Both the position numbers and the translations under genes were made by a program. The notes beneath the pieces are model-generated. The model had not been told where the DNA came from. It ran no database searches and saw only the letters and a list, made by a program, of their open reading frames with translations. Shown here one piece after another: positions 8,241 to 17,824 of a stretch of DNA of 55,843 nt. Source of the stretch: Flavobacterium fluvii. Its GTDB lineage: Bacteria; Bacteroidota; Bacteroidia; Flavobacteriales; Flavobacteriaceae. The stretch's first letter is position 1; the number at the start of each line of letters is the position of its first letter. The stretch lies in assembly GCF_900129545.1 (NCBI RefSeq), contig NZ_FQWB01000010.1, forward strand, positions 1-55,843, given 5' to 3'.

Positions 8241-9374
8241 ATGAATTCATTAGTAAAAAAAATATTCTTTTTCGCATTGCTAATCACTTCGACAAGCAGT
8301 TTTTGCCAAGAAATCTTGTTGTCCAAAAACGCTCGTATCAGCATCATTACTTGTGATACCGGCAACGAATCTTATTCTCTTTTTGGACATACCGCCCTTA
8401 GAATAACAGACACGGACAACAATCTGGATGTGGTTTACAATTATGGCGCTTTTGATTTTGCCACGCCCAATTTTGTCGCGAAATTCGCCAAAGGAGATTT
8501 ACAGTATTTTGTCATTGCTCATTCTTTTTCAGATTTTATGGATCAATACAACTACGAACAAAGAAGTGTTTTCGAACAGGAACTTATTATACCCGCGGTT
8601 TACAAACAAAATTTATTCAACAATTTAAACTCGGTCTTGGCTTCGGAAGAGCGCTATTACACCTATAAATTCATCGACAGAAACTGTACTTCGATGGTTG
8701 TCGAAATCCTGAACAAAACATTGGGGTCGAATGTGGTTTTTAAAAAAAATGACACGGATAAAACCTACAGAACCATTCTTTACCCTTATTTTGACAATTC
8801 TTTTTATCAAAAATTGGGCACCAGCATTATCTTCGGGAGTAAAGTGGACGATTATGGGACACGGATATTCCTGCCTTTGGAACTGCATGAAAGTTTGCAA
8901 CAAACTCAATTTAAAAACCACCCACTTTGCAAGAAAAGCATAAACCTTTTGGAGTTCAAAAAAGAAGCACCAAGCTCTTGGTGGGACAACATTTACACCT
9001 TCATCTTGTTGCTTGGATTTATTGTAGTCATAAACAAGAAAAGCATTAACGTATTTTACTTTTCGATAATGGGATTGTTGGGGTTATTTTTTGGATTTAT
9101 GGGATTTTATTCCTTTCACCAAGAGTTGGCCAACAACTACAACACCTTGTTATTCAATCCACTATTGTTCGTATTACTCTATTTTCTTTACACCAAAAAC
9201 AAAAAATGGATTATCAATTTATCGGTATTGAATATTCTTTTCCTCTTTATCTACGTTGCGTTTATGTTGAACAAGATACATTTATTGATTATGTTGCCTT
9301 TAATACTGACGAGCATGACATTGTTGGTAAAAACGGCCATCCAAAACAGCAAACGAATTCCTGTAGTAATTTAG
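8241..9374 (+). CDS. DUF4105 (Lnb N-terminal-like) membrane protein
   Basis: 377 aa. A signal peptide (to about residue 22, SSFCQE) precedes a DUF4105 domain. SLFGHTALRI (His50) and DRNCTSM (Cys149) are the residues expected for this papain-like, circularly permuted cysteine peptidase fold. The C-terminal 130 aa contain four to five membrane helices, so the domain is probably periplasmic and membrane-tethered. Substrate unknown. Its stop is 2 bases from the stop of the convergent sugar transferase gene. Confidence 0.75.
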   Translation: MNSLVKKIFFFALLITSTSSFCQEILLSKNARISIITCDTGNESYSLFGHTALRITDTDNNLDVVYNYGAFDFATPNFVAKFAKGDLQYFVIAHSFSDFMDQYNYEQRSVFEQELIIPAVYKQNLFNNLNSVLASEERYYTYKFIDRNCTSMVVEILNKTLGSNVVFKKNDTDKTYRTILYPYFDNSFYQKLGTSIIFGSKVDDYGTRIFLPLELHESLQQTQFKNHPLCKKSINLLEFKKEAPSSWWDNIYTFILLLGFIVVINKKSINVFYFSIMGLLGLFFGFMGFYSFHQELANNYNTLLFNPLLFVLLYFLYTKNKKWIINLSVLNILFLFIYVAFMLNKIHLLIMLPLILTSMTLLVKTAIQNSKRIPVVI

Positions 9375-9376
9375 AA

Positions 9377-10774
9377 CTATTGTCCTCGATAAAATAAAAC
9401 CGTGCTGATGGTTTTGAGGGTAATGTTCAAATCCAGAAAAAGACTTCGGTGTTTGATATAATACAAGTCATATTGCAGTTTTATCAAGCTGTCTTCCATT
9501 GATTCACCATAGGAATAATTGACTTGCGCCCACCCCGTAAGCCCTGGTTTTATAATGTGTCGGGTTTCATAAAAAGGCATTATTTCGGCAATTTCCTTGA
9601 CAAAAAAAGGACGTTCGGGTCTTGGTCCGATAACCGCCATATCGCCTTTTAAGATATTAACAAATTGCGGGATTTCGTCTATTCTGGTTTTACGCATAAA
9701 TTTACCAAAAGCAGTCACTCGATTATCGTTGGAAGTCGAAAAAACAATACCACTTTTCTCGGCATTATTAACCATGGTCCTGAACTTGAGAATCTGGAAT
9801 ATTTTGCCGTTTTTTCCCACTCGTTCTTGGGTATAAAATAATTTTCCTTTATTGCCAATGGCATTCCCGATTAATACCAAAGGGAGAATAAGTATTCCAA
9901 ACAACACTCCCAATATGGAAATTAGGGTTTCCATAATTTTTAAATTCAGCAAATACAGTTGATTATTGTTGGTTCTATTGAAAGGAAAAAATTTGTAAAA
10001 ATCCCTGGTTATGTAATGCACGGGAATACGCTGCGTTTTATTTTCATAAACTTGGGTATATTCGCGAATAGTCGTTCCGTTTTCCAATAAATGAAGTAAT
10101 TTTTGGTACAATTCAACGGTAATATCATCCGTTTTATGTGAGGCAACAACAATTTCAAAAAGGCTGTTTTCCTCAACAAATGCAACCAAATCATTAATTT
10201 CAAGAAGCTGTACCAAATGATATTCAAGCCGAGCATCGTTGTTACTTACTGTATTAACATAAGCAACTATTCGATAATGAGGATCCGATTTTTCGAGTTC
10301 CTTGACCAACTCTTCCACTTGCTCCTGATTGCAAACCAACACAACATTTTGCACAAATCTATTGGAAGCCAAAAATTTGACATAAAAAGTTCTCCATAAA
10401 ACCAAGGCCAAAATTACCGTAAAATAAAAGATTAAAATTTGAAACCTGTTTGAAGGCAATTCGGCAGAAAAAACAGGTGTCAACAAGTAAAACAAAACAG
10501 TGGTAGAGACAGTGAGAATACTACTTTTCAACACTTGGTATTGATTACTGGCAACCTGCAAATCGTACATTTCAAAAACGGTCCCAACACCATTGATATA
10601 AAAAGCAAGAACGGCGGCATAATAAAAATGAGTAGTTGAAGATTCCAAATACTCCAAATTCAAAACAATTCCGACACAATGTAATGCCAAAAAAACGAAA
10701 ACAATATCAAAAAAACGCAACAGCACTTTCCTTTCAGATACTTCAAAATGTATTTTGTTGCTTTTTTTATTCAT
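9377..10774 (-). CDS. Undecaprenyl-phosphate glycosyl-1-phosphate transferase (WcaJ-like)
   Basis: Priming enzyme of capsule or exopolysaccharide synthesis, which transfers a sugar-1-phosphate to undecaprenyl phosphate, 465 aa. The N-terminal half has four membrane helices and a CoA-binding-like Rossmann domain. The C-terminal half is a bacterial sugar transferase: YTQERVGKNGKIFQILKFRT, KTRIDEIPQFVNILKGDM, GPRPERPFF and GLTGWAQVNY. It belongs with the polymerase and glycosyltransferases encoded upstream on the same strand, though 218 bases separate it from the polymerase gene. Confidence 0.9.
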   Translation of the reverse strand: MNKKSNKIHFEVSERKVLLRFFDIVFVFLALHCVGIVLNLEYLESSTTHFYYAAVLAFYINGVGTVFEMYDLQVASNQYQVLKSSILTVSTTVLFYLLTPVFSAELPSNRFQILIFYFTVILALVLWRTFYVKFLASNRFVQNVVLVCNQEQVEELVKELEKSDPHYRIVAYVNTVSNNDARLEYHLVQLLEINDLVAFVEENSLFEIVVASHKTDDITVELYQKLLHLLENGTTIREYTQVYENKTQRIPVHYITRDFYKFFPFNRTNNNQLYLLNLKIMETLISILGVLFGILILPLVLIGNAIGNKGKLFYTQERVGKNGKIFQILKFRTMVNNAEKSGIVFSTSNDNRVTAFGKFMRKTRIDEIPQFVNILKGDMAVIGPRPERPFFVKEIAEIMPFYETRHIIKPGLTGWAQVNYSYGESMEDSLIKLQYDLYYIKHRSLFLDLNITLKTISTVLFYRGQ

Positions 10775-10805
10775 TACTCAATTACTGGTTCTATATAAAG
10801 AAAAA

Positions 10806-10813
10806 CAAATCTA
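10806..10813 (-). promoter_or_regulatory. -7 element of the priming sugar transferase gene
   Basis: TAGATTTG on the minus strand, about 31 nt before the ATG. The rest of the 218-base gap (10775-10992) shows nothing I recognise. Confidence 0.4.
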
Positions 10814-10992
10814 CACAAACATCCAATGAAATCATTAAAAATTCGGCAAACTGCAATTTTATTCAGTCAAAGTAATTGAATAGGGTAAATTATCTTTAAT
10901 TCATGCAAGGATTCATTCTCGATTTAGTTGAAAAAGTATTCTTTTTCTATCCAAAAAACATCAAGCTGCCTCTTTATAAAATTGTATTGTCT

Positions 10993-12345
10993 TTATGAGT
11001 CCGACACGATCTTCTTTTTAGGAATTTCACTAAAATAAACATTGAGCAAAGACAAAGAATAAACAAATGCCGGGGCGGCCGTTCGCATGGCTGCATGATT
11101 GATGGTAAAAAACCAAAAGGCCACAAAACACAATAAATACATGTTGAATTTGTTTTCCAGATACAAAGCTAAGGGCGTAAAAAACAGAATCAACAATCCA
11201 ATAATTCCTAAAGTACCGTGTTCCGCCAACATTCGGGTAATCTCGTCATGTGACAAAGTGCCGTCCCCGGTTTTGGCTTCTCGAACTTCAACTCCTTTTC
11301 CAACACCAACGCCAAAAATTGGGTTATCCAAAAAAACATCGATTTCACCTTTGGCAACTTCTTCCCTTCCTGTAAACTTACTTTCTTTAACTCTTCCTGC
11401 CGCATCTTTATTGGCATAACGCTTGTCTATAAGTCCTCCTGTTTGAAAAGAAGTGTATGCCCATGTTGCCGTCATGGCGATAGACAACAATACAATCAAA
11501 TAATTTAGTTTTACCCTTCCGGCAAAATTAGATTTAGTGTAGAGAAAGAATACCAATAATATAATCATCAAAAAACCCGTAACCATTCCCCCGCGCGAGA
11601 AAGTAACCATTCCTCGATAAGTAATATTCAAGGCAATGATTAAATTAATGATGACCAGATATTTAGTCTTGGACTCCAAAATTATTCTGGAAAAGAATAT
11701 AAACATTCCCATTCCCAAAATGGTAGCCACTTGATTGGGACCAAATCCTCCAGAGGTTTCATAATTGGATTGGGTACTGGTGATGACGTCTCTAATATTT
11801 GGAGTATAAAAAGTTAGATACACCATACAAGTAACAATAGGCAAACCCATTGAAAGAAGGATGGAATTTATTTGGTCCAAAGGAATCTTTCGTCTAAAAG
11901 TATAAAGCGACGACACTCCCAAACATACGGGACCCGAAATATTAAAAGCGATGGTATTCTTGATGTCAGTATCAAAATCCAACACAAAAGTCGTCAATAC
12001 CACGCTGGGAATCAACAATAATAGAAATATCCAATAGGGCGTGGCATTTTTCGAAAATCCGCTGAAATACATTCCCAAAAAAATAAAGACCATTACCCCA
12101 TATTTCGAAATTTCATACAAAGGATTACCATGTGTCATCCTCAAAAAAACTTCGCTTCCCACTACATAAGCAGCAGCCATCAAGGCTTCGTTATTTTTGT
12201 TTTGTTTTTTAATGATATAAAGAGCCCACAATATAAAAATCAAATATCCGTATATTTTTGAAAAAAAAGGAAATACAAACACCAAAAATCCAATTCCGAC
12301 ATGGAACAGGATTAAATTGAGATACAAGATTTCGTCTTTTTTCAT
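10993..12345 (-). CDS. O-antigen ligase/polymerase (Wzy_C) family membrane protein
   Basis: 450 aa with about ten to twelve hydrophobic helices. The large periplasmic loop holds FTGREEVAKGEIDVFLDNP, GVGVGKGVE and SHDEITRMLAEHGTLGI, the pattern of the Wzy_C/WaaL superfamily that polymerises or ligates lipid-linked glycans. Polymerase versus ligase cannot be decided from sequence; the neighbouring glycosyltransferases and priming transferase favour polymerase. It follows the upstream glycosyltransferase by 15 bases. Confidence 0.82.
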   Translation of the reverse strand: MKKDEILYLNLILFHVGIGFLVFVFPFFSKIYGYLIFILWALYIIKKQNKNNEALMAAAYVVGSEVFLRMTHGNPLYEISKYGVMVFIFLGMYFSGFSKNATPYWIFLLLLIPSVVLTTFVLDFDTDIKNTIAFNISGPVCLGVSSLYTFRRKIPLDQINSILLSMGLPIVTCMVYLTFYTPNIRDVITSTQSNYETSGGFGPNQVATILGMGMFIFFSRIILESKTKYLVIINLIIALNITYRGMVTFSRGGMVTGFLMIILLVFFLYTKSNFAGRVKLNYLIVLLSIAMTATWAYTSFQTGGLIDKRYANKDAAGRVKESKFTGREEVAKGEIDVFLDNPIFGVGVGKGVEVREAKTGDGTLSHDEITRMLAEHGTLGIIGLLILFFTPLALYLENKFNMYLLCFVAFWFFTINHAAMRTAAPAFVYSLSLLNVYFSEIPKKKIVSDS

Positions 12346-12360
12346 ATAAAACTATTGCTT

Positions 12361-13437
12361 TTAAAGCAAATTGTATTTTGATAATAACAATTGAACACTT
12401 TTCTCTTTTGAATAATTTTCTAAAACTAAATTATGCAAATGTAAAGCAAATACTTCTCTTTGTACTTTATCTACTAAAACCATTTTATAGAGTTGTTTCT
12501 TAACTTGTCCATTATTTAAAGGATTAAACAACAACCCATTAATATCATCTTTAATGATTTCGGAACAATATCCAACATTGGTAGAAACTACAGCCAATTT
12601 AGCTAACCCATATTCAAGTAAGGACACTGGAAACCCTTCATTTGTTGAACACAAAATCCCTATTGTAGCTTGAGATAAAATATTTTGTATATCATTTTGA
12701 GAATCGTAAATAAAAACAGCTTTTTTTAAATTCTTTTCAGACACAAACTCTTTTATATTATTTGAATACTCGTCATTATAATCTTTCCCTATCAAATGTA
12801 AACTCCAACCTAAATCTTTTAGTTTCAACTCTTCGAAAGCAAATAATAAAGCAATATGATTTTTTGGTTTTTTTAAATTTGCCAAACAAACAATACGTCT
12901 ACCTATTTCTCCCTTCATAACTGTAACTTTGGGCTGATTTTCATCAGATGCTGCAAAATTAGGAATATAAAAGACTTTTTTAACGAATAACTTTTTTTTG
13001 ACCCAATCTTCCAATTGATGATTGACTACAAAAACAGAAGTAAAAAAGAAAGAAGTAAAAAACAATATTAAATTATCAACTCTGGATTCATTTACTCTAG
13101 CTCCATAATGTTCATGCCAAATTAATTTTATCGAAGGACAGGATAATTTCAAAAGAAAAGCCAGAAAAAAGGAAGTACTGTGTGCATGAATTATTTCCAC
13201 TTTATTTTTTACCACAAATTTTCGCAATGCAGAAACCGCTTTTATATCAATCGTTCCTTTCTTGTTTAAATACAAATAAGAAACTTCCTTTTTCACCTGA
13301 TTCAAAAGTGCACCTTCCTTTCGGGTTACCACCAATCCCGAAAACTCTATTGCATCGGCAAGTGCATTGGCATAATTTATGGCCATTCGCTCGGCACCTC
13401 CAGCCTCAAGAGAATCTATAATTTGGAGTATTCTCAT
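12361..13437 (-). CDS. Glycosyltransferase family 4 protein
   Basis: 358 aa, GT-B fold. The N-terminus MRILQIIDSLEAGGAERMA is the classical GT4 start (GGAER), and the C-terminal domain has CSTNEGFPVSLLEYGLAKLA, the nucleotide-sugar binding E-x7-E region. It overlaps the upstream glycosyltransferase by 4 bases, so the two are translationally coupled. Its codons are clearly more AT-rich than those of that neighbour, suggesting separate acquisition, which is common in polysaccharide loci. The sugar specificity is unknown. Confidence 0.88.
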   Translation of the reverse strand: MRILQIIDSLEAGGAERMAINYANALADAIEFSGLVVTRKEGALLNQVKKEVSYLYLNKKGTIDIKAVSALRKFVVKNKVEIIHAHSTSFFLAFLLKLSCPSIKLIWHEHYGARVNESRVDNLILFFTSFFFTSVFVVNHQLEDWVKKKLFVKKVFYIPNFAASDENQPKVTVMKGEIGRRIVCLANLKKPKNHIALLFAFEELKLKDLGWSLHLIGKDYNDEYSNNIKEFVSEKNLKKAVFIYDSQNDIQNILSQATIGILCSTNEGFPVSLLEYGLAKLAVVSTNVGYCSEIIKDDINGLLFNPLNNGQVKKQLYKMVLVDKVQREVFALHLHNLVLENYSKEKSVQLLLSKYNLL

Positions 13438-14582
13438 CGTGTCAACAATTTTTCTATTTCATCCTCAAAAACATCCAGGGTATATTTTCTGGACCAATCA
13501 CTCGCCTTTTGACTTTTGCCTTGACAATCGATTTCATTTTTCAAGACAAGTTCCAATTGGTAGGCGTCTTTTTCCAAATTGCTACGCCAGTTCGAGCTAT
13601 GCTCTCGGGTCATTTCCAACAAAATTCCACGATTTCCATAATCCAGCATAAAAGGCACACAAGAAACGGGTGTCGCCACGGGAACACAACCCCAAAACAT
13701 CCCTTCGGCAACGGCTTTTGGCCAACCTTCGCTTTCGGACGGTAAAATAACGAAATGGCTTTGTTCATAAGCTTTTCTTACCATTTCATGTGTTTGGTTT
13801 CCTTCCAATGAAATGATGTCATCCAATTTATTTTCGACAATGTATTGTTCCAATTTGTTTCGTTCCGCTCCTTCACCATACAAAGACAAGGCAACATTAT
13901 GGCCTTTTTGGCATAAAGCTTCCACCAATTGAATCGCATACAAGGGATTTTTGCCCGACACCAAAGTTCCCACGAAAACAAAACAAATTTGTTGTTGCAA
14001 ATTTTTAGGAACAATGGGCAACTTATCAACTTCATGATAGGTTGCGGTAAAAAAAGGCTTGATGTTCTTGGAACTTCCCTCCCATTTTCCATAAACCAAA
14101 ACCTGCATGTTTCGAGTCAGGAATGTATTCGACAAAATCCATTTTTGCAATTTATAGCTCAGGGGCTGCTTCGATTTCGGATCCCAATTGCCTGCATATT
14201 TGGCTGTTTTAATCTTTTTTGGAAATAAAATCTGGATTAAACTCGCCAACAAACCCATATTTCCGGGACAGCGCAGATGAATGTGATCGGCTTTTTGCAT
14301 TGCGGAATAAATATTCCAACAAATTCCTGGTATTTTAAAAATTGAATCAAAAACAGCTTTTAGACCCAAAACATCAAAACCTTCAACAGCAATGAATTCA
14401 ATATTTTCGTGATGGTACTTTATGTCAATAGGCGTTTTTCTGGAGTTGGATTCAGGAGCCACAAGAATCACCTTATCGACCTGTTTAATCCAAATATTCA
14501 TCTCACGAACATAAGGGGCGTAAGCAAAATAGTGATTCTGCTCCACAATATGCGGCACGTGAGTAATGATGACAAAATTCAT
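13434..14582 (-). CDS. Glycosyltransferase (group 1)
   Basis: 382 aa, first gene of the minus-strand polysaccharide operon. The C-terminal GT1 domain shows FVFVGTLVSGKNPLYAIQL, LSLYGEGAERNKLEQYI and LPSESEGWPKAVAEGMFWG, with the E-x7-E acidic pair. The N-terminal half is less typical (HVPHIVEQNHYFAYAPYVRE). Donor and acceptor sugars are unknown. A full promoter lies 25-56 bases upstream. Confidence 0.87.
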   Translation of the reverse strand: MNFVIITHVPHIVEQNHYFAYAPYVREMNIWIKQVDKVILVAPESNSRKTPIDIKYHHENIEFIAVEGFDVLGLKAVFDSIFKIPGICWNIYSAMQKADHIHLRCPGNMGLLASLIQILFPKKIKTAKYAGNWDPKSKQPLSYKLQKWILSNTFLTRNMQVLVYGKWEGSSKNIKPFFTATYHEVDKLPIVPKNLQQQICFVFVGTLVSGKNPLYAIQLVEALCQKGHNVALSLYGEGAERNKLEQYIVENKLDDIISLEGNQTHEMVRKAYEQSHFVILPSESEGWPKAVAEGMFWGCVPVATPVSCVPFMLDYGNRGILLEMTREHSSNWRSNLEKDAYQLELVLKNEIDCQGKSQKASDWSRKYTLDVFEDEIEKLLTR

Positions 14583-14606
14583 TTATGCGAATTAGTTTTT
14601 CCAGCG

Positions 14607-14638
14607 TAAATGTATTGCTAAATCTAATCATTATCAAA
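14607..14638 (-). promoter_or_regulatory. Promoter of the surface polysaccharide operon
   Basis: On the minus strand TTTG (14635-14638), 20 nt, TACATTTA (14607-14614). This is one mismatch from the Bacteroidota consensus with ideal spacing, and it lies directly ahead of the first glycosyltransferase. Confidence 0.5.
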
Positions 14639-14815
14639 GGGAAAATTAAATTTTGTCACTAACTCCATTCAAGAAAAATGGGCAAAAATAATTGAAATTC
14701 CAAGAACAATTTTCTAAAAATTGGCTACTAATCAGACCTTAACATTTGTTAACAAAATAGATTTTCAGAAACCATAATTAATTGTATTTTTACCGTTCAA
14801 AATTTAGAAAAATAA

Positions 14816-15583
14816 ATGGGTAAAATCATTGCGATTGCTAATCAAAAAGGAGGAGTTGGAAAGACGACAACGTCTATTAATCTCGCTGCCTCACTAGGTG
14901 TTTTAGAAAAAAAAGTATTACTGATTGACGCTGATCCTCAGGCAAATGCCACTTCAGGATTAGGAATTGACGTAGAAACAGTCGAGATGGGAACCTATCA
15001 AATTCTGGAGCACAGCAATACGCCAAAAGAGGCAATAATAAAAAGTACTGCTCCAAATGTGGACGTAATCCCTTCCCATATTGACCTTGTTGCCATCGAA
15101 ATCGAATTGGTTGACAAAGAAAACAGGGAATACATGCTTAAAAAAGCATTGGAAAGCATCAAAGACGAGTACGATTACATCATCATCGATTGTGCGCCTT
15201 CTCTTGGTTTGCTTACGTTGAATGCTTTGACTGCGGCAGATTCCGTGGTAATTCCGATACAATGCGAGTATTTTGCATTGGAAGGTTTGGGTAAATTATT
15301 GAATACCATAAAAAGCATCCAAAAAATTCATAATCCAAGTTTAGATATCGAAGGCTTGCTGCTTACCATGTTTGACTCCAGATTGCGTTTGTCCAATCAA
15401 GTGGTTGAAGAGGTTCAAAAACATTTTAACGACATGGTTTTTGAGACCATAATCCAAAGAAACGTGAAATTGAGTGAAGCACCAAGTTATGGCGAAAGCA
15501 TCATAAACTATGACGCCACGAGCAAAGGAGCTACAAATTACCTACAATTGGCTCACGAAATCATAAAGAAAAACAGCAAATAG
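14816..15583 (+). CDS. parA: Chromosome partitioning ATPase ParA (Soj)
   Basis: 255 aa ParA/MinD-type ATPase. The deviant Walker A KGGVGKTT (11-18) is preceded by IAIANQ. Other motifs are LLIDADPQANATSGLG, the Walker B region YIIIDCAPSLGLLTLNAL, and the C-terminal IQRNVKLSEAPSYGESI, which is diagnostic of chromosomal Soj. It drives segregation of ParB-bound origins. parB follows after 4 bases. The upstream region has a short palindrome TTAACA-TT-TGTTAA (14739-14752) but no clear promoter or parS. Confidence 0.96.
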   Translation: MGKIIAIANQKGGVGKTTTSINLAASLGVLEKKVLLIDADPQANATSGLGIDVETVEMGTYQILEHSNTPKEAIIKSTAPNVDVIPSHIDLVAIEIELVDKENREYMLKKALESIKDEYDYIIIDCAPSLGLLTLNALTAADSVVIPIQCEYFALEGLGKLLNTIKSIQKIHNPSLDIEGLLLTMFDSRLRLSNQVVEEVQKHFNDMVFETIIQRNVKLSEAPSYGESIINYDATSKGATNYLQLAHEIIKKNSK

Positions 15584-15587
15584 ATTT

Positions 15588-16487
15588 ATGGCACAAGCAC
15601 TAAAAAAACAAGCCTTAGGAAGAGGATTATCGGCATTATTGAAAGACCCGGAAAACGACATAAAATCCGTAAGCGATAAAAATGCCGACAAAGTGGTTGG
15701 AAATATCATCGAGCTTGAAATCAACGCTATCGAAATCAATCCATTTCAGCCCAGAAGCAATTTCAACGAAGAATCCTTAAGAGAATTAGCGACTTCCATA
15801 AAAGAATTAGGGGTTATTCAACCAATCACCGTTCGAAAATTAGAATTCAACAAGTACCAATTAATTTCGGGTGAGCGACGTCTTCGTGCTTCAACATTGG
15901 TTGGATTGACTACCGTTCCTGCTTATATCCGAATTGCAAACGACAATGAATCCTTGATTATGGCCTTGGTGGAAAATATCCAACGCCACGATTTGGACCC
16001 CATAGAAATAGCCCTTTCGTACCAAAGATTGATTGACGAAATCCAGTTGACACAGGAGCAAATGAGCGAACGCGTGGGAAAAAAACGTTCGACAATTGCC
16101 AATTATCTAAGACTTTTAAAGTTGGATCCAATTATCCAAACCGGAATCAGGGATGGTTTCATCAGCATGGGACACGGCCGAGCGATTATCAACATCGAAA
16201 ACCAAGACATTCAAGCCGATATTTACCAAAAAATCGTGAGCCAGAATCTTTCCGTTCGCGATACCGAAGCATTGGTTAAAAATTATCACGAAAGTTTAAA
16301 ACCGAAGCCTGCAACTAAAGCAAAAACAGCATCGTTTGAAATTGCCGACACCGAAAAAAACACCTTCAACACTTATTTTGGCACCAAAGTCGATGTAAAA
16401 GTGGCTGGAAACGGAAAAGGAAAAATTACCATTCCATTCCACTCCGAAGAAGACTTCAACAGAATCATTAAACTAATAAAAGGGTAG
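15588..16487 (+). CDS. parB: Chromosome partitioning protein ParB (Spo0J)
   Basis: 299 aa parS-binding CTPase. The N-terminus has ALGRGLSALL, the ParA-stimulating region. The ParB/Sulfiredoxin nuclease-like domain shows INPFQPRSNF and the CTP-binding motif GERRLRA. ALVENIQRHDLDPIE and the helix-turn-helix (LTQEQMSERVGKKRSTIANY) follow, with a short dimerisation tail at the C-terminus. The stop TAG shares its G with the GTG start of the next gene. Confidence 0.96.
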   Translation: MAQALKKQALGRGLSALLKDPENDIKSVSDKNADKVVGNIIELEINAIEINPFQPRSNFNEESLRELATSIKELGVIQPITVRKLEFNKYQLISGERRLRASTLVGLTTVPAYIRIANDNESLIMALVENIQRHDLDPIEIALSYQRLIDEIQLTQEQMSERVGKKRSTIANYLRLLKLDPIIQTGIRDGFISMGHGRAIINIENQDIQADIYQKIVSQNLSVRDTEALVKNYHESLKPKPATKAKTASFEIADTEKNTFNTYFGTKVDVKVAGNGKGKITIPFHSEEDFNRIIKLIKG

Positions 16488-17050
16488 TGAATAAAATATT
16501 TTTCATAGGTCTACTCTTCTTTTTTTTAGGAAGCCACACCGTTTTTTCGCAAAAGAAAACAGAAGCTGCCTTGATTGCAAAAGACACCTTGAAATCGAAT
16601 GACATTGACCCTTTGACACCGGCAAAAGCAGCTTTTTATTCGGCCATTTTACCGGGATTGGGACAAGCTTACAACAAAAAATACTGGAAAATCCCCATTG
16701 TTTACGGAGCTATGGGAACGAGTCTTTACTATTACATTGACAGCCAAAAAAGCTATAACGAGTATCGAGACGAATACAAACGAAGATTGGAAGGTTTGGG
16801 AAGAACCGAAGAATTTGAAAGATACGACGACGAAACTTTAATATCTGCCCAAAAGTTTTACCAACGAAATCGAGATTTGTCCGCTTTCTTCGTTATTGGT
16901 TTTTATATTTTGAACATTATCGACGCCAATGTTGACGCAGCTTTAATACAATTCAACGTAAATGAAAATTTGTCTTTGAAACCAAATATTTATTTGAATA
17001 ATGTAACAGATAGGACAAATGTGGGACTAACATTTAATTATAATTTTTAG
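16487..17050 (+). CDS. DUF5683 domain-containing protein
   Basis: 187 aa with an N-terminal signal-like segment (IFFIGLLFFFLGSHTVFSQ). A DUF5683 region follows: PAKAAFYSAILPGLGQAYNKKYWKIPIVYGAMG, with a hydrophobic segment and another near FFVIGFYILNIIDANVDA. It ends in a beta-rich tail (NVGLTFNYNF), suggesting envelope location. Start is GTG, overlapping the parB stop by one base. Function unknown. The parA-parB-DUF5683-dapB-lepB order recurs in Flavobacteriia as far as I recall. Confidence 0.8.
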   Translation: MNKIFFIGLLFFFLGSHTVFSQKKTEAALIAKDTLKSNDIDPLTPAKAAFYSAILPGLGQAYNKKYWKIPIVYGAMGTSLYYYIDSQKSYNEYRDEYKRRLEGLGRTEEFERYDDETLISAQKFYQRNRDLSAFFVIGFYILNIIDANVDAALIQFNVNENLSLKPNIYLNNVTDRTNVGLTFNYNF

Positions 17051-17061
17051 AAATCAAAGAA

Positions 17062-17766
17062 ATGAAAATTGCACTTTTAGGATACGGAAAAATGGGACAG
17101 GTAATCGAAAGAATTGCCACGGAAAGAGGACATGAAATTGTTTTGAAAAAAGACGAATTCAATACTTATGAAGGACTTTCGAATGCTGATGTAGCCATCG
17201 ATTTCAGTGTTCCATCGGCTGCTGTCAGCAACATATCCAGTTGTTTCCACGCCAATGTTCCCGTGATTTCAGGAACTACGGGTTGGTTGGAACATTATGA
17301 CGAAATGTTGGCACTTTGCAAGGAAAAAAATGGAGGATTTATTTCGAGTTCCAACTTTAGTTTGGGTGTAAATCTTTTCTTTGAGCTCAATGAATATTTG
17401 GCCAAAATGATGTCGAAATTTGACAGTTACAAGGTGGATATGGAGGAAATTCACCATACCCAAAAACTAGATGCACCAAGTGGAACCGCCATTTCATTGG
17501 CAAAAGGAGTAATTGAAAACAGCAACTACACCAATTGGACATTGGAAACTCCCCAATCAAACGAGATTCATATCGAAGCCAAAAGAATCGGGACTGTTCC
17601 CGGAACGCATACCGTAACTTACAATACGCCAATAGACAGTATCGAAATCAAACATACCGCCCACAATCGTGAAGGTTTTGCCCTTGGCGCTGTAATTGCC
17701 GCCGAATGGATTGTAGGCAAACACGGTGTTTTCACTATGAGAGACGTTTTGAATGTACAAATTTAG
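17062..17766 (+). CDS. dapB: 4-hydroxy-tetrahydrodipicolinate reductase
   Basis: NAD(P)H-dependent reductase of the diaminopimelate/lysine pathway, 234 aa. Visible are the Rossmann start IALLGYGKMGQVIE, DFSVPSA, SGTTGW, and the substrate-binding EEIHHTQKLDAPSGTA with catalytic His pair and Lys. The C-terminal region reads HTAHNREGFALGA. It is shorter than E. coli DapB (273 aa), as usual in Bacteroidota. It provides meso-DAP for the peptidoglycan. Confidence 0.95.
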   Translation: MKIALLGYGKMGQVIERIATERGHEIVLKKDEFNTYEGLSNADVAIDFSVPSAAVSNISSCFHANVPVISGTTGWLEHYDEMLALCKEKNGGFISSSNFSLGVNLFFELNEYLAKMMSKFDSYKVDMEEIHHTQKLDAPSGTAISLAKGVIENSNYTNWTLETPQSNEIHIEAKRIGTVPGTHTVTYNTPIDSIEIKHTAHNREGFALGAVIAAEWIVGKHGVFTMRDVLNVQI

Positions 17767-17824
17767 ATATTCGAAATACGACAATAAAAATATCTAATAT
17801 AATAAATCTAATATCATAAATAGT

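Noticed and set aside
10903..10998. 31-codon plus-strand ORF (starts MQGFILDLVEKVFFFYPKN)
   Set aside because: A TATCTTTA lies just upstream, but there is no -33 box, and the ORF is too short without comparative support.
14583..14815. parS site near parAB
   Set aside because: I looked for a GTTTCACGTGAAAC-like palindrome. Only unrelated CACGTG words occur in the window (for example 14556, 24504, 48140, 49174), none with matching flanks.
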